A stretch of DNA of 64,000 nt. Origin: Butyricimonas virosa. Its GTDB lineage: Bacteria; Bacteroidota; Bacteroidia; Bacteroidales; Marinifilaceae. The position numbers and the translations under genes are program-made. A model generated the notes under the pieces. It ran no database searches. It worked only from the letters and a program-made list of their open reading frames with translations, and had not been told where the DNA came from. Below are positions 23,485 to 32,003 of this stretch, piece by piece. Each line of letters opens with the position of its first letter. Within the stretch, counting starts at the first letter, position 1. The stretch is from contig NZ_CP102269.1 of assembly GCF_025148635.1 (NCBI RefSeq), forward strand, positions 2,418,001 through 2,482,000. Direction: 5' to 3'.

Positions 23485-23511
23485 AGAAAGCCGATCAATG
23501 ATCGGCTTTCT
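23485..23511 (-). terminator. terminator after the EF-G2 gene
   Basis: A 13-bp perfect inverted repeat (AGAAAGCCGATCA and its complement with one central base), 11 bases past the stop at 23522, followed on the minus strand by TTTCTTAAAG. It separates this gene from rsmE. Confidence 0.8.
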
Positions 23512-23521
23512 GCTTTTCTGT

Positions 23522-25678
23522 CTATTCGTCTTCTTCTTGCTCTTGGTAAGCTTTCAACAATTCTTCTTGAACTTCAGCTGGTACTTTTTCATATCCGGAG
23601 AAATTCATGGTGAAAGTCGCTCGTCCTCCCGTGATGGAACTCAATGCCGTGGAGTAGCGTTGCATCTCTTTCAACGGTACTTTAGCCATCAATTTCTGGA
23701 ATCCGGAATCAGCTTCCATTCCCATGATGATTGCTCTACGAGTTTGCAGATCGCCCATGACATCACCCATGTATTCATCCGGAACGAGAACTTCCACGTC
23801 GTAGATCGGCTCCAAAATCTTCGGGGATGCTTGTTTGAACGCTGTGCTGAAAGCGTGACGTCCGGCAAGTTTGAACGAAATTTCGTTTGAATCCACGGGG
23901 TGCATTTTTCCGTCGTACACGCTGACACGTATATCCCGTGCGTATGATCCGGTAAGCGGTCCTTCTTCCATCTTTTCCATGATCCCTTTCAGGATAGCGG
24001 GCATGAAACGTGCGTCAATCACACCTCCCACGATACAGTTGTAGAATACCAGTTTACCGCCCCACGGAAGTTCAACAACTTCGGTGTCTTTCACAGAAAT
24101 TTTACTATCCACGCCATTGATCTTGTACATGGTTGGGGCGGGCATTCCTTCCGTGTAGGGTTCAATCACGAGATGAACCTCACCAAATTGTCCGGCACCA
24201 CCCGATTGCTTCTTGTGGCGATAGTCTGCGTAAGCGTATTTCGTGATGGTTTCACGGTACGGAATACGTGGCGGGTAGAATTCGATTTCCAGTTTATCAT
24301 TGTGCTCGATACGCCATTTCATGGTGTTCAAGTGGAACTCGCCCTGTCCGGAGATGATCATTTGTTTTAATTCCTTGGAATATTCCACGAGGAATGTCGG
24401 GTCTTCCTGGTGAATCCGTTGCAGGATTTCCGCCAGTTTTTCCTCGTCGCTCGTGTTCACGGCCCTGACGGCTGTTCTGAAACGAGGATTCGGGTATTGA
24501 ATCTTGCCGAACTTATAATGAACGTCTTTCTCGTTCAATGTATCGCCGTTATTCGTGTTTTTCAATTTCACGGTAGCTCCGATGTCTCCGGCCATCATTT
24601 CAGTCACTTTCGTCCGGTTCTTTCCGGCCACTGCGTATAGTGTTGAGATACGTTCTTTCGCATCATTGGTGACATTGTACAGGTCGTCCCCCTCGTGGAT
24701 AGTCCCGGATGCTACTTTAAAGTAGATCACTTCACCCAAGTGAGGTTCAACCGTCGTGTTGAACATATATAAAGAAGTTGGGCCTTTCTCATCGTACGGA
24801 ACTTCGTCCCCGTCTTCCGTGATGGAAGGTGGCATGGAGCTGGCACTGGGAGCCACATTGATCACGAACTCCATAAAACGGCGTACGCACATATCTTTTT
24901 CTGCCGACACGCAGAAAACGGGGAACATATCTCGTGCGATAAGTCCTTTGCGGATTCCGGCACGCATTTCATCTTCCGTGAGACTACCCTTGTCAAAGAA
25001 TAATTCCATCAATCCCTCGTCGTTTTCGGCAGCCGCTTCGATCAGTGCGTTATGTAATTCGTTCGCTTTTTCTTCTTCTTCCTTGGGAATGGGGAGTACG
25101 TCGGGTTTACCGCCTTCCGGTTTCCATTGATACATCTCCATTTTCAAGACGTCGATGACGCGGTTAAAGCCGATTCCCGGGTTCACCGGGTATTGAACTA
25201 GCACAACTTTCGAGCCGAAAGCTGCTTTGGCCTGTTCCACCGTGTGATCAAAGTTTGCTTTCTCGTGATCAACCTGATTTATAACGAAAATGAGCGGTTT
25301 ATTTAGTCTTTTGGCATGGCGGCTGATGATTTCGGTACCGACTTCAATACCTCTGACGGCGTTAATAACCATTACTCCGGTATCAACAACGTTCAGCGCA
25401 GAGATAACTCCTCCTACGAAATCGTCTGCTCCCGGCGTGTCAATGAAATTGAGCTTATGCTCTTTCCATTCTGTATATAATACAGCCGGGAATACTGATG
25501 ATCCGTATTCCTGTTCTACCGGACGGTAGTCGGATGAAGTGTTTTTTGCACTAATGCTACCTCTGCGCGGGATGACCCCGCCCTCATACATCATAGCTTC
25601 CGCTAACGTGGTTTTGCCGGACCCGGCACTACCCACGAGCGCGATGTTTTTAATTTCGTTAGGTTTATAGGTTTTCAT
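23522..25678 (-). CDS. fusA2: EF-G2-like translation factor (FusA2 group)
   Basis: 718-residue paralogue of elongation factor G. All domains appear present: the G domain (1-290), then domains II-V with the QSGGAGQFGEVHL motif and a C-terminal EVQEELLKAYQEQEEDE tail. The G domain is degenerate: G1 is GSAGSGKTT rather than AHIDAGKTT, the switch I RGIT motif is lost (EQEYGSSVF), and G3 is DTPGADDF with Ala84 where the catalytic His of EF-G stands. A Bacteroides EF-G2 of this type has been described as supporting translation without GTP hydrolysis during carbon limitation. A similar role is inferred here. Confidence 0.88.
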   Translation of the reverse strand: MKTYKPNEIKNIALVGSAGSGKTTLAEAMMYEGGVIPRRGSISAKNTSSDYRPVEQEYGSSVFPAVLYTEWKEHKLNFIDTPGADDFVGGVISALNVVDTGVMVINAVRGIEVGTEIISRHAKRLNKPLIFVINQVDHEKANFDHTVEQAKAAFGSKVVLVQYPVNPGIGFNRVIDVLKMEMYQWKPEGGKPDVLPIPKEEEEKANELHNALIEAAAENDEGLMELFFDKGSLTEDEMRAGIRKGLIARDMFPVFCVSAEKDMCVRRFMEFVINVAPSASSMPPSITEDGDEVPYDEKGPTSLYMFNTTVEPHLGEVIYFKVASGTIHEGDDLYNVTNDAKERISTLYAVAGKNRTKVTEMMAGDIGATVKLKNTNNGDTLNEKDVHYKFGKIQYPNPRFRTAVRAVNTSDEEKLAEILQRIHQEDPTFLVEYSKELKQMIISGQGEFHLNTMKWRIEHNDKLEIEFYPPRIPYRETITKYAYADYRHKKQSGGAGQFGEVHLVIEPYTEGMPAPTMYKINGVDSKISVKDTEVVELPWGGKLVFYNCIVGGVIDARFMPAILKGIMEKMEEGPLTGSYARDIRVSVYDGKMHPVDSNEISFKLAGRHAFSTAFKQASPKILEPIYDVEVLVPDEYMGDVMGDLQTRRAIIMGMEADSGFQKLMAKVPLKEMQRYSTALSSITGGRATFTMNFSGYEKVPAEVQEELLKAYQEQEEDE

Positions 25679-25862
25679 TATAATACGGTTTAGATTAATA
25701 TTGTAAACGTATATAACTCTTCGAATGATTCGAGGGTTACAAATTAGTGAAGATTTTCTAAAAAAACAATAGAGAATGTCATTCTTGATGAAAATAAATA
25801 TAGAAAGCCCGTATTAGTATTTTTTATATATCATGCTCTAGGGCGATGGCGTACTTTTTGTA

Positions 25863-25870
25863 TATCTTTG
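25863..25870 (+). promoter_or_regulatory. -7 box TATCTTTG upstream of the YugP-type gene
   Basis: An exact TAnnTTTG match lying inside the longest open frame but 27 bases before the second ATG (25897). It argues that the first ATG at 25846 is not the start. Confidence 0.5.
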
Positions 25871-25896
25871 GAAAAACTTTAATTGATTATTTGAAT

Positions 25897-26586
25897 ATGG
25901 CAGGATTACCTTTAATTTGGATTATATTTATCGGGTTTACTTTGTTGAGCTGGCTGGTGAGCCATCAATTACAAAGTCGTTTTAAGAAATACTCTAAGAT
26001 ACCTACTGCTAACGGGATGACGGGACGTGACGTGGTGGAGAAAATGTTGCGGGATAACGGGGTGCAAGGCGTAAAAATCGGTAGTGTGGAAGGACAATTG
26101 ACGGATCACTACAACCCCACGAACAAGACTATTAATTTAAGTCACGAAGTATATTATGGTGCCAATGTGGCAGCCGCCGCTGTCGCTGCTCATGAATGTG
26201 GACACGCTTTACAGCATGCTCAAGCGTATAGTATGTTGCAATTACGTTCGGCTCTGGTTCCGGTGGTGAGTTTTGCGTCGCATTGGGTGCAATGGATTTT
26301 GTTGGCGGGAATTATTTTGGTCGACACTTTCCCCAATTTATTGTTGATCGGTATAGCTCTTTTTGCGATGACAACTTTGTTTAGTATCATTACTCTGCCA
26401 GTCGAGATAGATGCCAGTCACCGGGCTTTGGCTTGGTTACGTAATTCCGGTATCACGACTTATGAATCGCAAGAGAGTGCTAAGGATGCTTTGAAATGGG
26501 CTGCGTATACCTATGTGATTGCCGCACTTTCTTCTTTGGCTACCTTATTATATTATATCATGATTTATTTGGGAAGAAGGGAATAA
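25897..26586 (+). CDS. YugP-type membrane zinc metallopeptidase
   Basis: 229 residues from the ATG at 25897; an in-frame ATG at 25846 exists, but a -7 promoter box lies between them and the shorter form matches the family length of about 225. N-terminal membrane segment (MAGLPLIWIIFIGFTLLSWL), zinc site HECGH in AAVAAHECGHALQHA, then two further hydrophobic stretches (VSFASHWVQWILLAGIILV and the LLIGIALFAM region), and a last one at the C-terminus. DUF-type neutral metallopeptidase with unknown physiological substrates. Stands alone, followed by an IS3-family insertion. Confidence 0.85.
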   Translation: MAGLPLIWIIFIGFTLLSWLVSHQLQSRFKKYSKIPTANGMTGRDVVEKMLRDNGVQGVKIGSVEGQLTDHYNPTNKTINLSHEVYYGANVAAAAVAAHECGHALQHAQAYSMLQLRSALVPVVSFASHWVQWILLAGIILVDTFPNLLLIGIALFAMTTLFSIITLPVEIDASHRALAWLRNSGITTYESQESAKDALKWAAYTYVIAALSSLATLLYYIMIYLGRRE

Positions 26587-26804
26587 AAGGTGCTCCCAAA
26601 TCCTAGCTTCAAATTCCCTCTATAGAAGGAAAGGGGAATCTTTATCTATCCTCTATCCTTGGCCTAAGATACTAAGGGAATTCTTACACATCACAAACGT
26701 AGTATAGACACTAATGTATGTATATGCTGTGTTGGTGATGTGTAGTTGTTGTGTTTATGGCTTAGAGTAAGGGTAAGCCAAGCTTAACGTAAGGATAGGT
26801 GTAT
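26587..26804. other. intergenic stretch with a 10-bp inverted repeat before the IS3 insertion
   Basis: TACACATCAC (26685-26694) and GTGATGTGTA (26735-26744) form a perfect inverted repeat around a 40-base AT-rich loop. No gene is visible. It could be a terminator for the peptidase gene or a protein-binding site. Confidence 0.45.
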
Positions 26805-26841
26805 TGTCCTGAAAAAAGTTTACAGTAAACTTAGTAAACCA

Positions 26842-27267
26842 ATGTCAGAATTAAATTTACCCTCTGTTCGTCGTCGTTATTACCCTGTCAAGACGAAATT
26901 ATCAGCGGTACGAGATCGAGTAATCAATGAAATGGGTTACGCGGAAGTTCTATCCAAGTACGAGGTCAAACCCTCGACTTTTCACGTTTGGCTCCACAAG
27001 TATAAATCTCGAGTTTTATCGGAAGAACAACACAAACGCTTATCTTGGCGTAATTACAAAATGTTATACCCGATGACCGACCAAGAACGCGCCGAGCTGG
27101 AGACTTTACGGCAGGAAGTAGAGAAACAGAAAATACTCGTGGAAGCTTACGAGTTAATGCTAGAGTTAGCCAGGGAACGCCTGCACGTTGATGTAAAAAA
27201 AAACTACGAGGAGATGCTATTAGCGGGATTGTCGAGAGACAGAAAGAACGGGGAGGTAAAGCCGTGA
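26842..27267 (+). CDS. IS3-family transposase OrfA
   Basis: 141 residues. N-terminal helix-turn-helix of the IS3 type (about 20-60, with VINEMGYAEVLSKYEVKPST and HVWLHKYKSR) and a C-terminal coiled coil (about 78-115, RAELETLRQEVEKQK) used for multimerisation with OrfB. Its stop overlaps the orfB start as GTGA, so orfB is probably made by translational coupling, not only by the usual -1 frameshift. Confidence 0.88.
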   Translation: MSELNLPSVRRRYYPVKTKLSAVRDRVINEMGYAEVLSKYEVKPSTFHVWLHKYKSRVLSEEQHKRLSWRNYKMLYPMTDQERAELETLRQEVEKQKILVEAYELMLELARERLHVDVKKNYEEMLLAGLSRDRKNGEVKP

Positions 27268-28100
27268 CGGAACACCTTTGCAATTCCCTTGGCTACAGCA
27301 AGCAGGCTTATTACAAGAGCCTCCGGGCCGATCGTGGAGGCGAGGAACGCGAGCGTTACGTTCTTTCCATCGTCCAGGATATTCGCCGTGACATGCCTAA
27401 CCTCGGGGTTAATAAATTGTGGAACATGCTGGGGTCTAACGGTCTGCCCGTCGGTCGGGATTGGCTTTATCGTTTGCTTCACCTTCACGATTTAATGATA
27501 AAACAGAAGAAGTACCGGGTGATCACGACGGATTCCCGGGCGTGGCATCGCCAGTTCCCGAACCTGGTGAAAGGGTTTCGAGTTACCCGGCCCAACCAGG
27601 TATGGGTCAGCGACATCACGTACCTGTCAACGAGTGCCGGTTTCGTGTACCTCTCGCTGGTAACCGACGCTTATTCCCGGCGGATCACGGGCTGGGAAGT
27701 TCACCCGACACTGGACTCGTCCGGTCCCGTGAAGGCCTTGTGCCGGGCGTTGGCGACGCTGCCTTCCAACTTTAGCGACAAGCTTGTTCATCACTCGGAT
27801 CGGGGTGGGCAATACTGCTCCTCGCTGTACACCGGGATTTTGAAAGAACACGGTATTCAAGTGAGCGTGACACAAGATGGCTCTCCTTACGATAACGGTA
27901 TCGCCGAGAGAGTGAACGGGATTTTGAAACGGGAATGGTTAAACGATATGGTCTTGAGAGATATCGACCAGGCGAGAATGCAAGTGGAGAGAATTATCGG
28001 GATATACAACACGAGAAGACCACACATGGCTATCGGGTTGAAAGTTCCTGACCAGGCACACCGCGATAAAAAAGAGTTATTCGCCAGGGTCATGTATTGA
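27264..28100 (+). CDS. IS3-family transposase OrfB (DDE integrase core)
   Basis: 278 residues from a GTG overlapping the orfA stop. HTH_21-like N-terminus, then the rve integrase core with the catalytic triad visible: Asp in QVWVSDITYLS, Asp in HHSDRGGQYCS and Glu in PYDNGIAERVNG. The C-terminal YNTRRPHMAIGLKVPDQ motif is intact. No internal stop, so the insertion could be active. Confidence 0.92.
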   Translation: MTEHLCNSLGYSKQAYYKSLRADRGGEERERYVLSIVQDIRRDMPNLGVNKLWNMLGSNGLPVGRDWLYRLLHLHDLMIKQKKYRVITTDSRAWHRQFPNLVKGFRVTRPNQVWVSDITYLSTSAGFVYLSLVTDAYSRRITGWEVHPTLDSSGPVKALCRALATLPSNFSDKLVHHSDRGGQYCSSLYTGILKEHGIQVSVTQDGSPYDNGIAERVNGILKREWLNDMVLRDIDQARMQVERIIGIYNTRRPHMAIGLKVPDQAHRDKKELFARVMY

Positions 28101-28107
28101 CGCCAAG

Positions 28108-28147
28108 TTTTCTTGGCATCCGGGGAATTCCCCGGATGCCAAGAAAA
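28108..28147. terminator. 40-bp perfect palindrome after orfB
   Basis: Twenty-base arms (TTTTCTTGGCATCCGGGGAA and its complement) meet with no spacer, 7 bases after the orfB stop. As RNA it is a strong terminator in both directions because the outer bases are A/T runs. It would also protect the transposase genes from read-in from outside. Confidence 0.8.
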
Positions 28148-28313
28148 AAGTAAAACTATTACAGGAATTACATTTTTTTGAAGTAAACTTGTAACAGAAA
28201 AGAGAATAGAAAATGTTTTTTACAATTTATTGAATGTCAAATCTAGTAAACCAATTTTAGGAAACTACAAGGTGGTTGTTTGGATAAAGGGGGCAAAACT
28301 CTTGTTTCACATA

Positions 28314-28355
28314 AAACACCCCCGTCTCTTTCGTTGCCAAGTGACGGAGGTGTTT
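28314..28355 (-). terminator. metK terminator
   Basis: AAACACCCCCGTC pairs with GACGGAGGTGTTT with one mismatch and a 16-base loop; the minus-strand product runs into TTTTATGTG. It lies 54 bases past the metK stop. Confidence 0.7.
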
Positions 28356-28408
28356 GAGCATAAAAACAAGCATTACAGGCATATGCTGTAAAATAGTATA
28401 TAATTGCC

Positions 28409-29695
28409 TTATTTAAATGCCTCTTTGACCTTCTCGATGTAATCCAGTTTCTCCCACGTGAAAAGTTCTACTTCTTTCTCGATGGTTGGCCAATAATTCG
28501 AGGTGAATACCTTTTTTACAATTCTGGGAGTACGTCCCATATGGCCGTAGCTTGCTGTTTCTTGATAGATCGGGTTGCGGAGTTTCAGACGTTCCTCGAT
28601 GGCTTTCGGGCGCAAATCAAAGATAGAGGTGATTTTCTCGGCAATGGCAGCATCACTTAAGTTCACTCTGGCTGTTCCGTAAGTGTTCACGAAGACCCCG
28701 ACAGGTTGTGCGATACCGATAGCGTATGAAATCTGTATCAGTATCTCATCGGCAATTCCGGCAGCAACCATGTTTTTGGCGATGTGCCGTGCGGCATAAG
28801 CGGCAGAACGGTCCACTTTAGATGGATCTTTCCCGGAGAAAGCACCTCCCCCGTGGGCTCCTTTGCCCCCGTAGGTGTCAACGATAATTTTTCTTCCAGT
28901 TAATCCCGTATCCCCGTGAGGGCCACCGATCACGAATTTTCCGGTAGGGTTCACGTGAAGAATCAGATCTTCGTCGAAAAGGGCCTGTACTCGTTCCGGT
29001 AGTTGGCGTTTCACTCTTGGCAACAAGATATTGATGATATCCCAGCGTATTTGATCCACCATTTGAGCATCGGCTTCCAGTTGTGCATCCGGGGTGGGTG
29101 CCGTGGCTTTGACAAACTCGTCATGTTGGGTGGAGATCACGATGGTGTGAATCCGTACGGGTTTATTGTCTTCCCCGTATTCGATTGTTACTTGCGATTT
29201 GGAGTCTGGACGCAGGTAAGTCATTTCTTGACCTTCTTTGCGGATTTGTGCTAGCTCGTACAATAGTAAATGTGATAACTCAAGAGATAGCGGCATGTAG
29301 TTATCCGTTTCGTTACAGGCGTAACCGAACATCATGCCTTGATCTCCGGCTCCCTGTTCCATAGGGTCTTCCCGAACGACTCCGCGGTTGATGTCGGGAG
29401 ATTGCTCATGAATGGCGCTCAGTACCCCACAACTGTTCCCGTCGAACATGTATTCGCTTTTCGTGTAGCCGATACGATTGATTACTTCCCGGGCGATATG
29501 TTGCACGTCTACGTATGTTTTGGTTTTGATTTCCCCGGCAACAATGGTTTGTCCGGTGGTCACCAAGGTCTCACAAGCTACTTTGGCATCCGGGTCAAAG
29601 GCGATGATTTTGTCAAGTACGGCATCGGAAATTTGGTCTGCCACTTTGTCGGGGTGACCTTCCGATACAGATTCAGATGTAAATAAATATCCCAT
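28409..29695 (-). CDS. metK: S-adenosylmethionine synthase MetK
   Basis: Makes S-adenosylmethionine from methionine and ATP in the cytoplasm. 428 residues, long compared with E. coli (about 384) but usual for Bacteroidales. Seen: SEGHPDKVADQISDAVLD at the N-terminus, the GAGDQGMMFGYA nonapeptide, and GGGAFSGKDPSKVDRSAAY near residue 285. Stands alone between the IS3 insertion and the sigma-factor locus. A -7 box TACTTTTG on the minus strand (29897-29904) would give a leader of about 195 nt. I saw no SAM riboswitch pattern in it. Confidence 0.96.
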   Translation of the reverse strand: MGYLFTSESVSEGHPDKVADQISDAVLDKIIAFDPDAKVACETLVTTGQTIVAGEIKTKTYVDVQHIAREVINRIGYTKSEYMFDGNSCGVLSAIHEQSPDINRGVVREDPMEQGAGDQGMMFGYACNETDNYMPLSLELSHLLLYELAQIRKEGQEMTYLRPDSKSQVTIEYGEDNKPVRIHTIVISTQHDEFVKATAPTPDAQLEADAQMVDQIRWDIINILLPRVKRQLPERVQALFDEDLILHVNPTGKFVIGGPHGDTGLTGRKIIVDTYGGKGAHGGGAFSGKDPSKVDRSAAYAARHIAKNMVAAGIADEILIQISYAIGIAQPVGVFVNTYGTARVNLSDAAIAEKITSIFDLRPKAIEERLKLRNPIYQETASYGHMGRTPRIVKKVFTSNYWPTIEKEVELFTWEKLDYIEKVKEAFK

Positions 29696-30079
29696 AATTC
29701 ATTTTAGATTTAAGGATTTAAGATTTAAGATTTAAAGATTTCGGATGTTTATCCCGGGAAATCGTAAATCATAGATCATAAATCGTAAATTAAACTATAG
29801 GAAAGTACATGGATGGTTGAATTCAGAATTAATATGCATTTTAGCGCTTTTTTTCCGTGGTTGCAATCAGCCAAATCTTTCCACTTTTTCGAGGAACAAA
29901 AGTAGGTATTTTATTTGAATCAACAAAGGATAAATATGAGCTTAGACTTATTATATCTTAAATTTCAAATGTGGGTGATTGAATTGAGTATATATTTTAA
30001 AATATGCATTTTTGTTTGAATTTTGATTAAATATGAAAACAAATTACATTTGCGTTATGAATGTGATAGAATAAGGTCT
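29696..30079. repeat. metK leader with degenerate TTTAAGAT repeats; divergent promoters
   Basis: 29700-29792 is made of imperfect copies of TTTAAGATTTAAG and ATCGTAAATCATAGA. It has no coding potential. The minus-strand -7 box for metK is at 29897-29904. The plus-strand box for the sigma gene is at 30045-30052. Similar TTTTAGATT copies occur at 6065-6095 and near 6770. Confidence 0.55.
30045..30052 (+). promoter_or_regulatory. -7 box TACATTTG of the first sigma-factor gene
   Basis: An exact TAnnTTTG match with TTTG 23 bases upstream (30022-30025). Transcription would begin near 30059, after the first in-frame ATG (30023), so the start at 30080 is the usable one. Confidence 0.6.
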
Positions 30080-30613
30080 ATGAAAAGTAAACAAATAACA
30101 CATGAAGAGGAGCTTTTCCATAATTTATTTATGGAGTATTACCCTTCTTTACTTTCTTTTGCACGTTATTACGTGAAGGATGAAACGATAGCGGAAGATT
30201 TGGTGCAGGATGTGTTTGTGAAGATGTGGGAGTTACGGGAACAATGGAAGGGTGTGGAAAACTTTTCGGCTTATATTTATCAGATGGTACGTTTCCGGTG
30301 CTTTAATTATTTGCGAGGTGAAAAATTAAGAGAGGAGATGATGCGTTCGTATAAGGAAGAGAAGCTAAGTATCGTGGAAATTAATCAATATATTGAAGAG
30401 GAGATCTTTCGGTTGGTAAACCAAGCTATGGATTCATTGCCGTCGACATATAAACAGGTGATTACATTGACGTTGGAGGGATATCGAGTGAAAGAAATTG
30501 CCGAGAAGTTGAATGTTGGCGAGGAGACGGTGAAGAAACGGAAGCAAGCTGCTAAGCAGGTGTTGAAAGAGAAGTTAGGAAAATTGTATGTTTTTTTATT
30601 ACCTTTAATCTAA
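30080..30613 (+). CDS. ECF sigma factor, FecI-like (locus 1)
   Basis: 177 residues from the ATG at 30080; the longer frame from 30023 starts upstream of the likely transcription start. Region 2 covers about 20-90 (LSFARYYVKDETIAEDLVQDVF, then WELREQW), and region 4 about 115-165 with the helix-turn-helix EGYRVKEIAEKLNVGEETVKK. Part of the Bacteroidetes-type trans-envelope signalling triad with the FecR at 30748 and the STN-bearing SusC at 32004: ligand binding to the receptor would release this factor to switch on the uptake operon. Confidence 0.92.
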   Translation: MKSKQITHEEELFHNLFMEYYPSLLSFARYYVKDETIAEDLVQDVFVKMWELREQWKGVENFSAYIYQMVRFRCFNYLRGEKLREEMMRSYKEEKLSIVEINQYIEEEIFRLVNQAMDSLPSTYKQVITLTLEGYRVKEIAEKLNVGEETVKKRKQAAKQVLKEKLGKLYVFLLPLI

Positions 30614-30747
30614 TGTTGTTGTCTGATTATAAGTTGTTTATGAGGATATCGAGAGGTGACGAAATGTTAAAATGAAAAATAATTAACCTTTTTATTACCT
30701 ATTTTTATTTTTAATGTGTCGTATATGTAAAATTTAGCAAATACGAT

Positions 30748-31926
30748 ATGTTCGAGAATTATTCAGAAGTGGTGGTGTTGTTGGTGAAAGCGTTACAACA
30801 TGAATTAACGGTAGAGGAAGAAGCCCGGGTTCGGGCTTGGAGGGAAGAGTGTGAAGAAAACGAGGCGTTATATGCGAAAGTGATGTCCTCTGATTTTATG
30901 AAGATGAAGACTGAACAGAGGGAACGAGTGGATGCCGTTAGTGCTTATATGCAGGTAAAAAAATGTTGTAAGAAACGTTTACGGGTGCGGAAATGGCGTC
31001 GCGTATCCGTGGTAGCCGCTTCGGTTCTTTTGCTTTGGGGAGTGTGGTTTTATTCCGGGACAGAGTTCTTGTCGAGTGGGGATGTGTTGACGGAGGAGGG
31101 GGCGGAAATTATTGCATCGGGTTCGAAGGCCGAGTTGATTTTATCTGATGGCGAGTGCGTGATATTGGGTAAGGGGCAGTTGGATTCGGTGTGGATGCAC
31201 GAGGGAATGGAAGTACATTCAACAGAGGAACGAGTGAGTTATGTCGGCGAGAGGCAATGTGGGGAGGATAGTCTATCGGTAGAGTTACAATATAATATTT
31301 TACGGGTTCCGCGAGGAGGGGAGTATTCCGTGGTGTTGGGTGATGGCACGTTGGTTTGTTTGAATTCAGAATCGGAATTGCGTTATCCAGTACGTTTTGA
31401 TGGAGAGGAGCGGCAGGTGTTTTTACGGGGAGAGGGGTATTTCGAGGTGACGAAAGATCCGGATCATCCGTTTGTGGTAGAGGTGGAGAATGCTAGAATC
31501 GAGGTTTTGGGAACGACTTTTAACGTGTGCAGTTACGAGGAGGAAGAACAGGTGGTGACGACGTTGGTCGAGGGGATGGTGCGTTTGTCGTCGGAAAATC
31601 AAAGTGTGGTATTGATTCCGAACGAGCAAGGTATTTTAGATAAGGAGGGGCATTTGATCAAGATGGAGGTGGATGTGTTTCCGTATGTAGCTTGGCAAAA
31701 AGGATTGTTTGTATTTCAGCAGCAACCTTTGGAGCGGGTGATGCAGGTGGTTTCTAGGTGGTACGACGTGGAGGTCGTGTTTAGAAACGAGAAGACAAAA
31801 AAGATTTCATTCACGGGAAATATGCGACGTTATAGTAATTTTGAACAAACCGTGCGTATGTTGGAAAAGACCGGTGGATTGATTTTTAATATAGAAGGTA
31901 GGACGATTTATATAACCGAAAAATGA
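30748..31926 (+). CDS. FecR-family anti-sigma factor (locus 1)
   Basis: 392 residues. A cytoplasmic N-terminal part (1-84) binds the sigma factor, one membrane segment spans about 86-102 (VSVVAASVLLLWGVWFY), and the periplasmic part has the FecR domain (about 185-290, with RVPRGGEYSVVLGDGT and VEVLGTTFNV-like IEVLGTTFNV) and a C-terminal STN-like DUF4974 domain (about 318-390, with LERVMQVVSRWYDVEV). It contacts the SusC N-terminal domain and relays its state. 134 bases separate it from the sigma gene. Confidence 0.92.
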   Translation: MFENYSEVVVLLVKALQHELTVEEEARVRAWREECEENEALYAKVMSSDFMKMKTEQRERVDAVSAYMQVKKCCKKRLRVRKWRRVSVVAASVLLLWGVWFYSGTEFLSSGDVLTEEGAEIIASGSKAELILSDGECVILGKGQLDSVWMHEGMEVHSTEERVSYVGERQCGEDSLSVELQYNILRVPRGGEYSVVLGDGTLVCLNSESELRYPVRFDGEERQVFLRGEGYFEVTKDPDHPFVVEVENARIEVLGTTFNVCSYEEEEQVVTTLVEGMVRLSSENQSVVLIPNEQGILDKEGHLIKMEVDVFPYVAWQKGLFVFQQQPLERVMQVVSRWYDVEVVFRNEKTKKISFTGNMRRYSNFEQTVRMLEKTGGLIFNIEGRTIYITEK

Positions 31927-31929
31927 AAA

Positions 31930-31952
31930 ACAGTCATCGGGCCCAAGACTGT
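31930..31952 (+). terminator. weak hairpin between fecR and susC (locus 1)
   Basis: ACAGTC/GACTGT around an 11-base loop, 4 bases past the fecR stop. There is no U-run, so partial termination at most. The second locus has a stronger hairpin at the same place. Confidence 0.35.
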
Positions 31953-32003
31953 CTCGTGAAGCGGGGAGAAGACCGTTCATTTGTTTAATTTAAATTAAAA
32001 AAA

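Larger units (their letters stand above)
26805..28265 (+). mobile_element. IS3-family insertion sequence (boundaries approximate)
   Basis: Two overlapping transposase genes (orfA, orfB) with imperfect outer inverted ends: TGTCCTGAAAAAAGTTTAC at 26805 and, reversed, about TTTCCTAAAATTGGTTTAC ending near 28264 (14 of 19 agree). I found no target duplication, so both ends may be off by several bases. A 40-bp perfect palindrome follows orfB. The inserted unit separates the YugP-type gene from metK. Confidence 0.7.

Noticed and set aside
26842..28100. IS3 orfA/orfB read as one frameshifted transposase
   Set aside because: The GTGA overlap allows coupled translation of orfB; I saw no clear slippery A-run at the right place, so two genes are annotated.
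29696..29895. SAM riboswitch in the metK leader
   Set aside because: The leader is made of AT-rich degenerate repeats; no conserved SAM-riboswitch core could be picked out.
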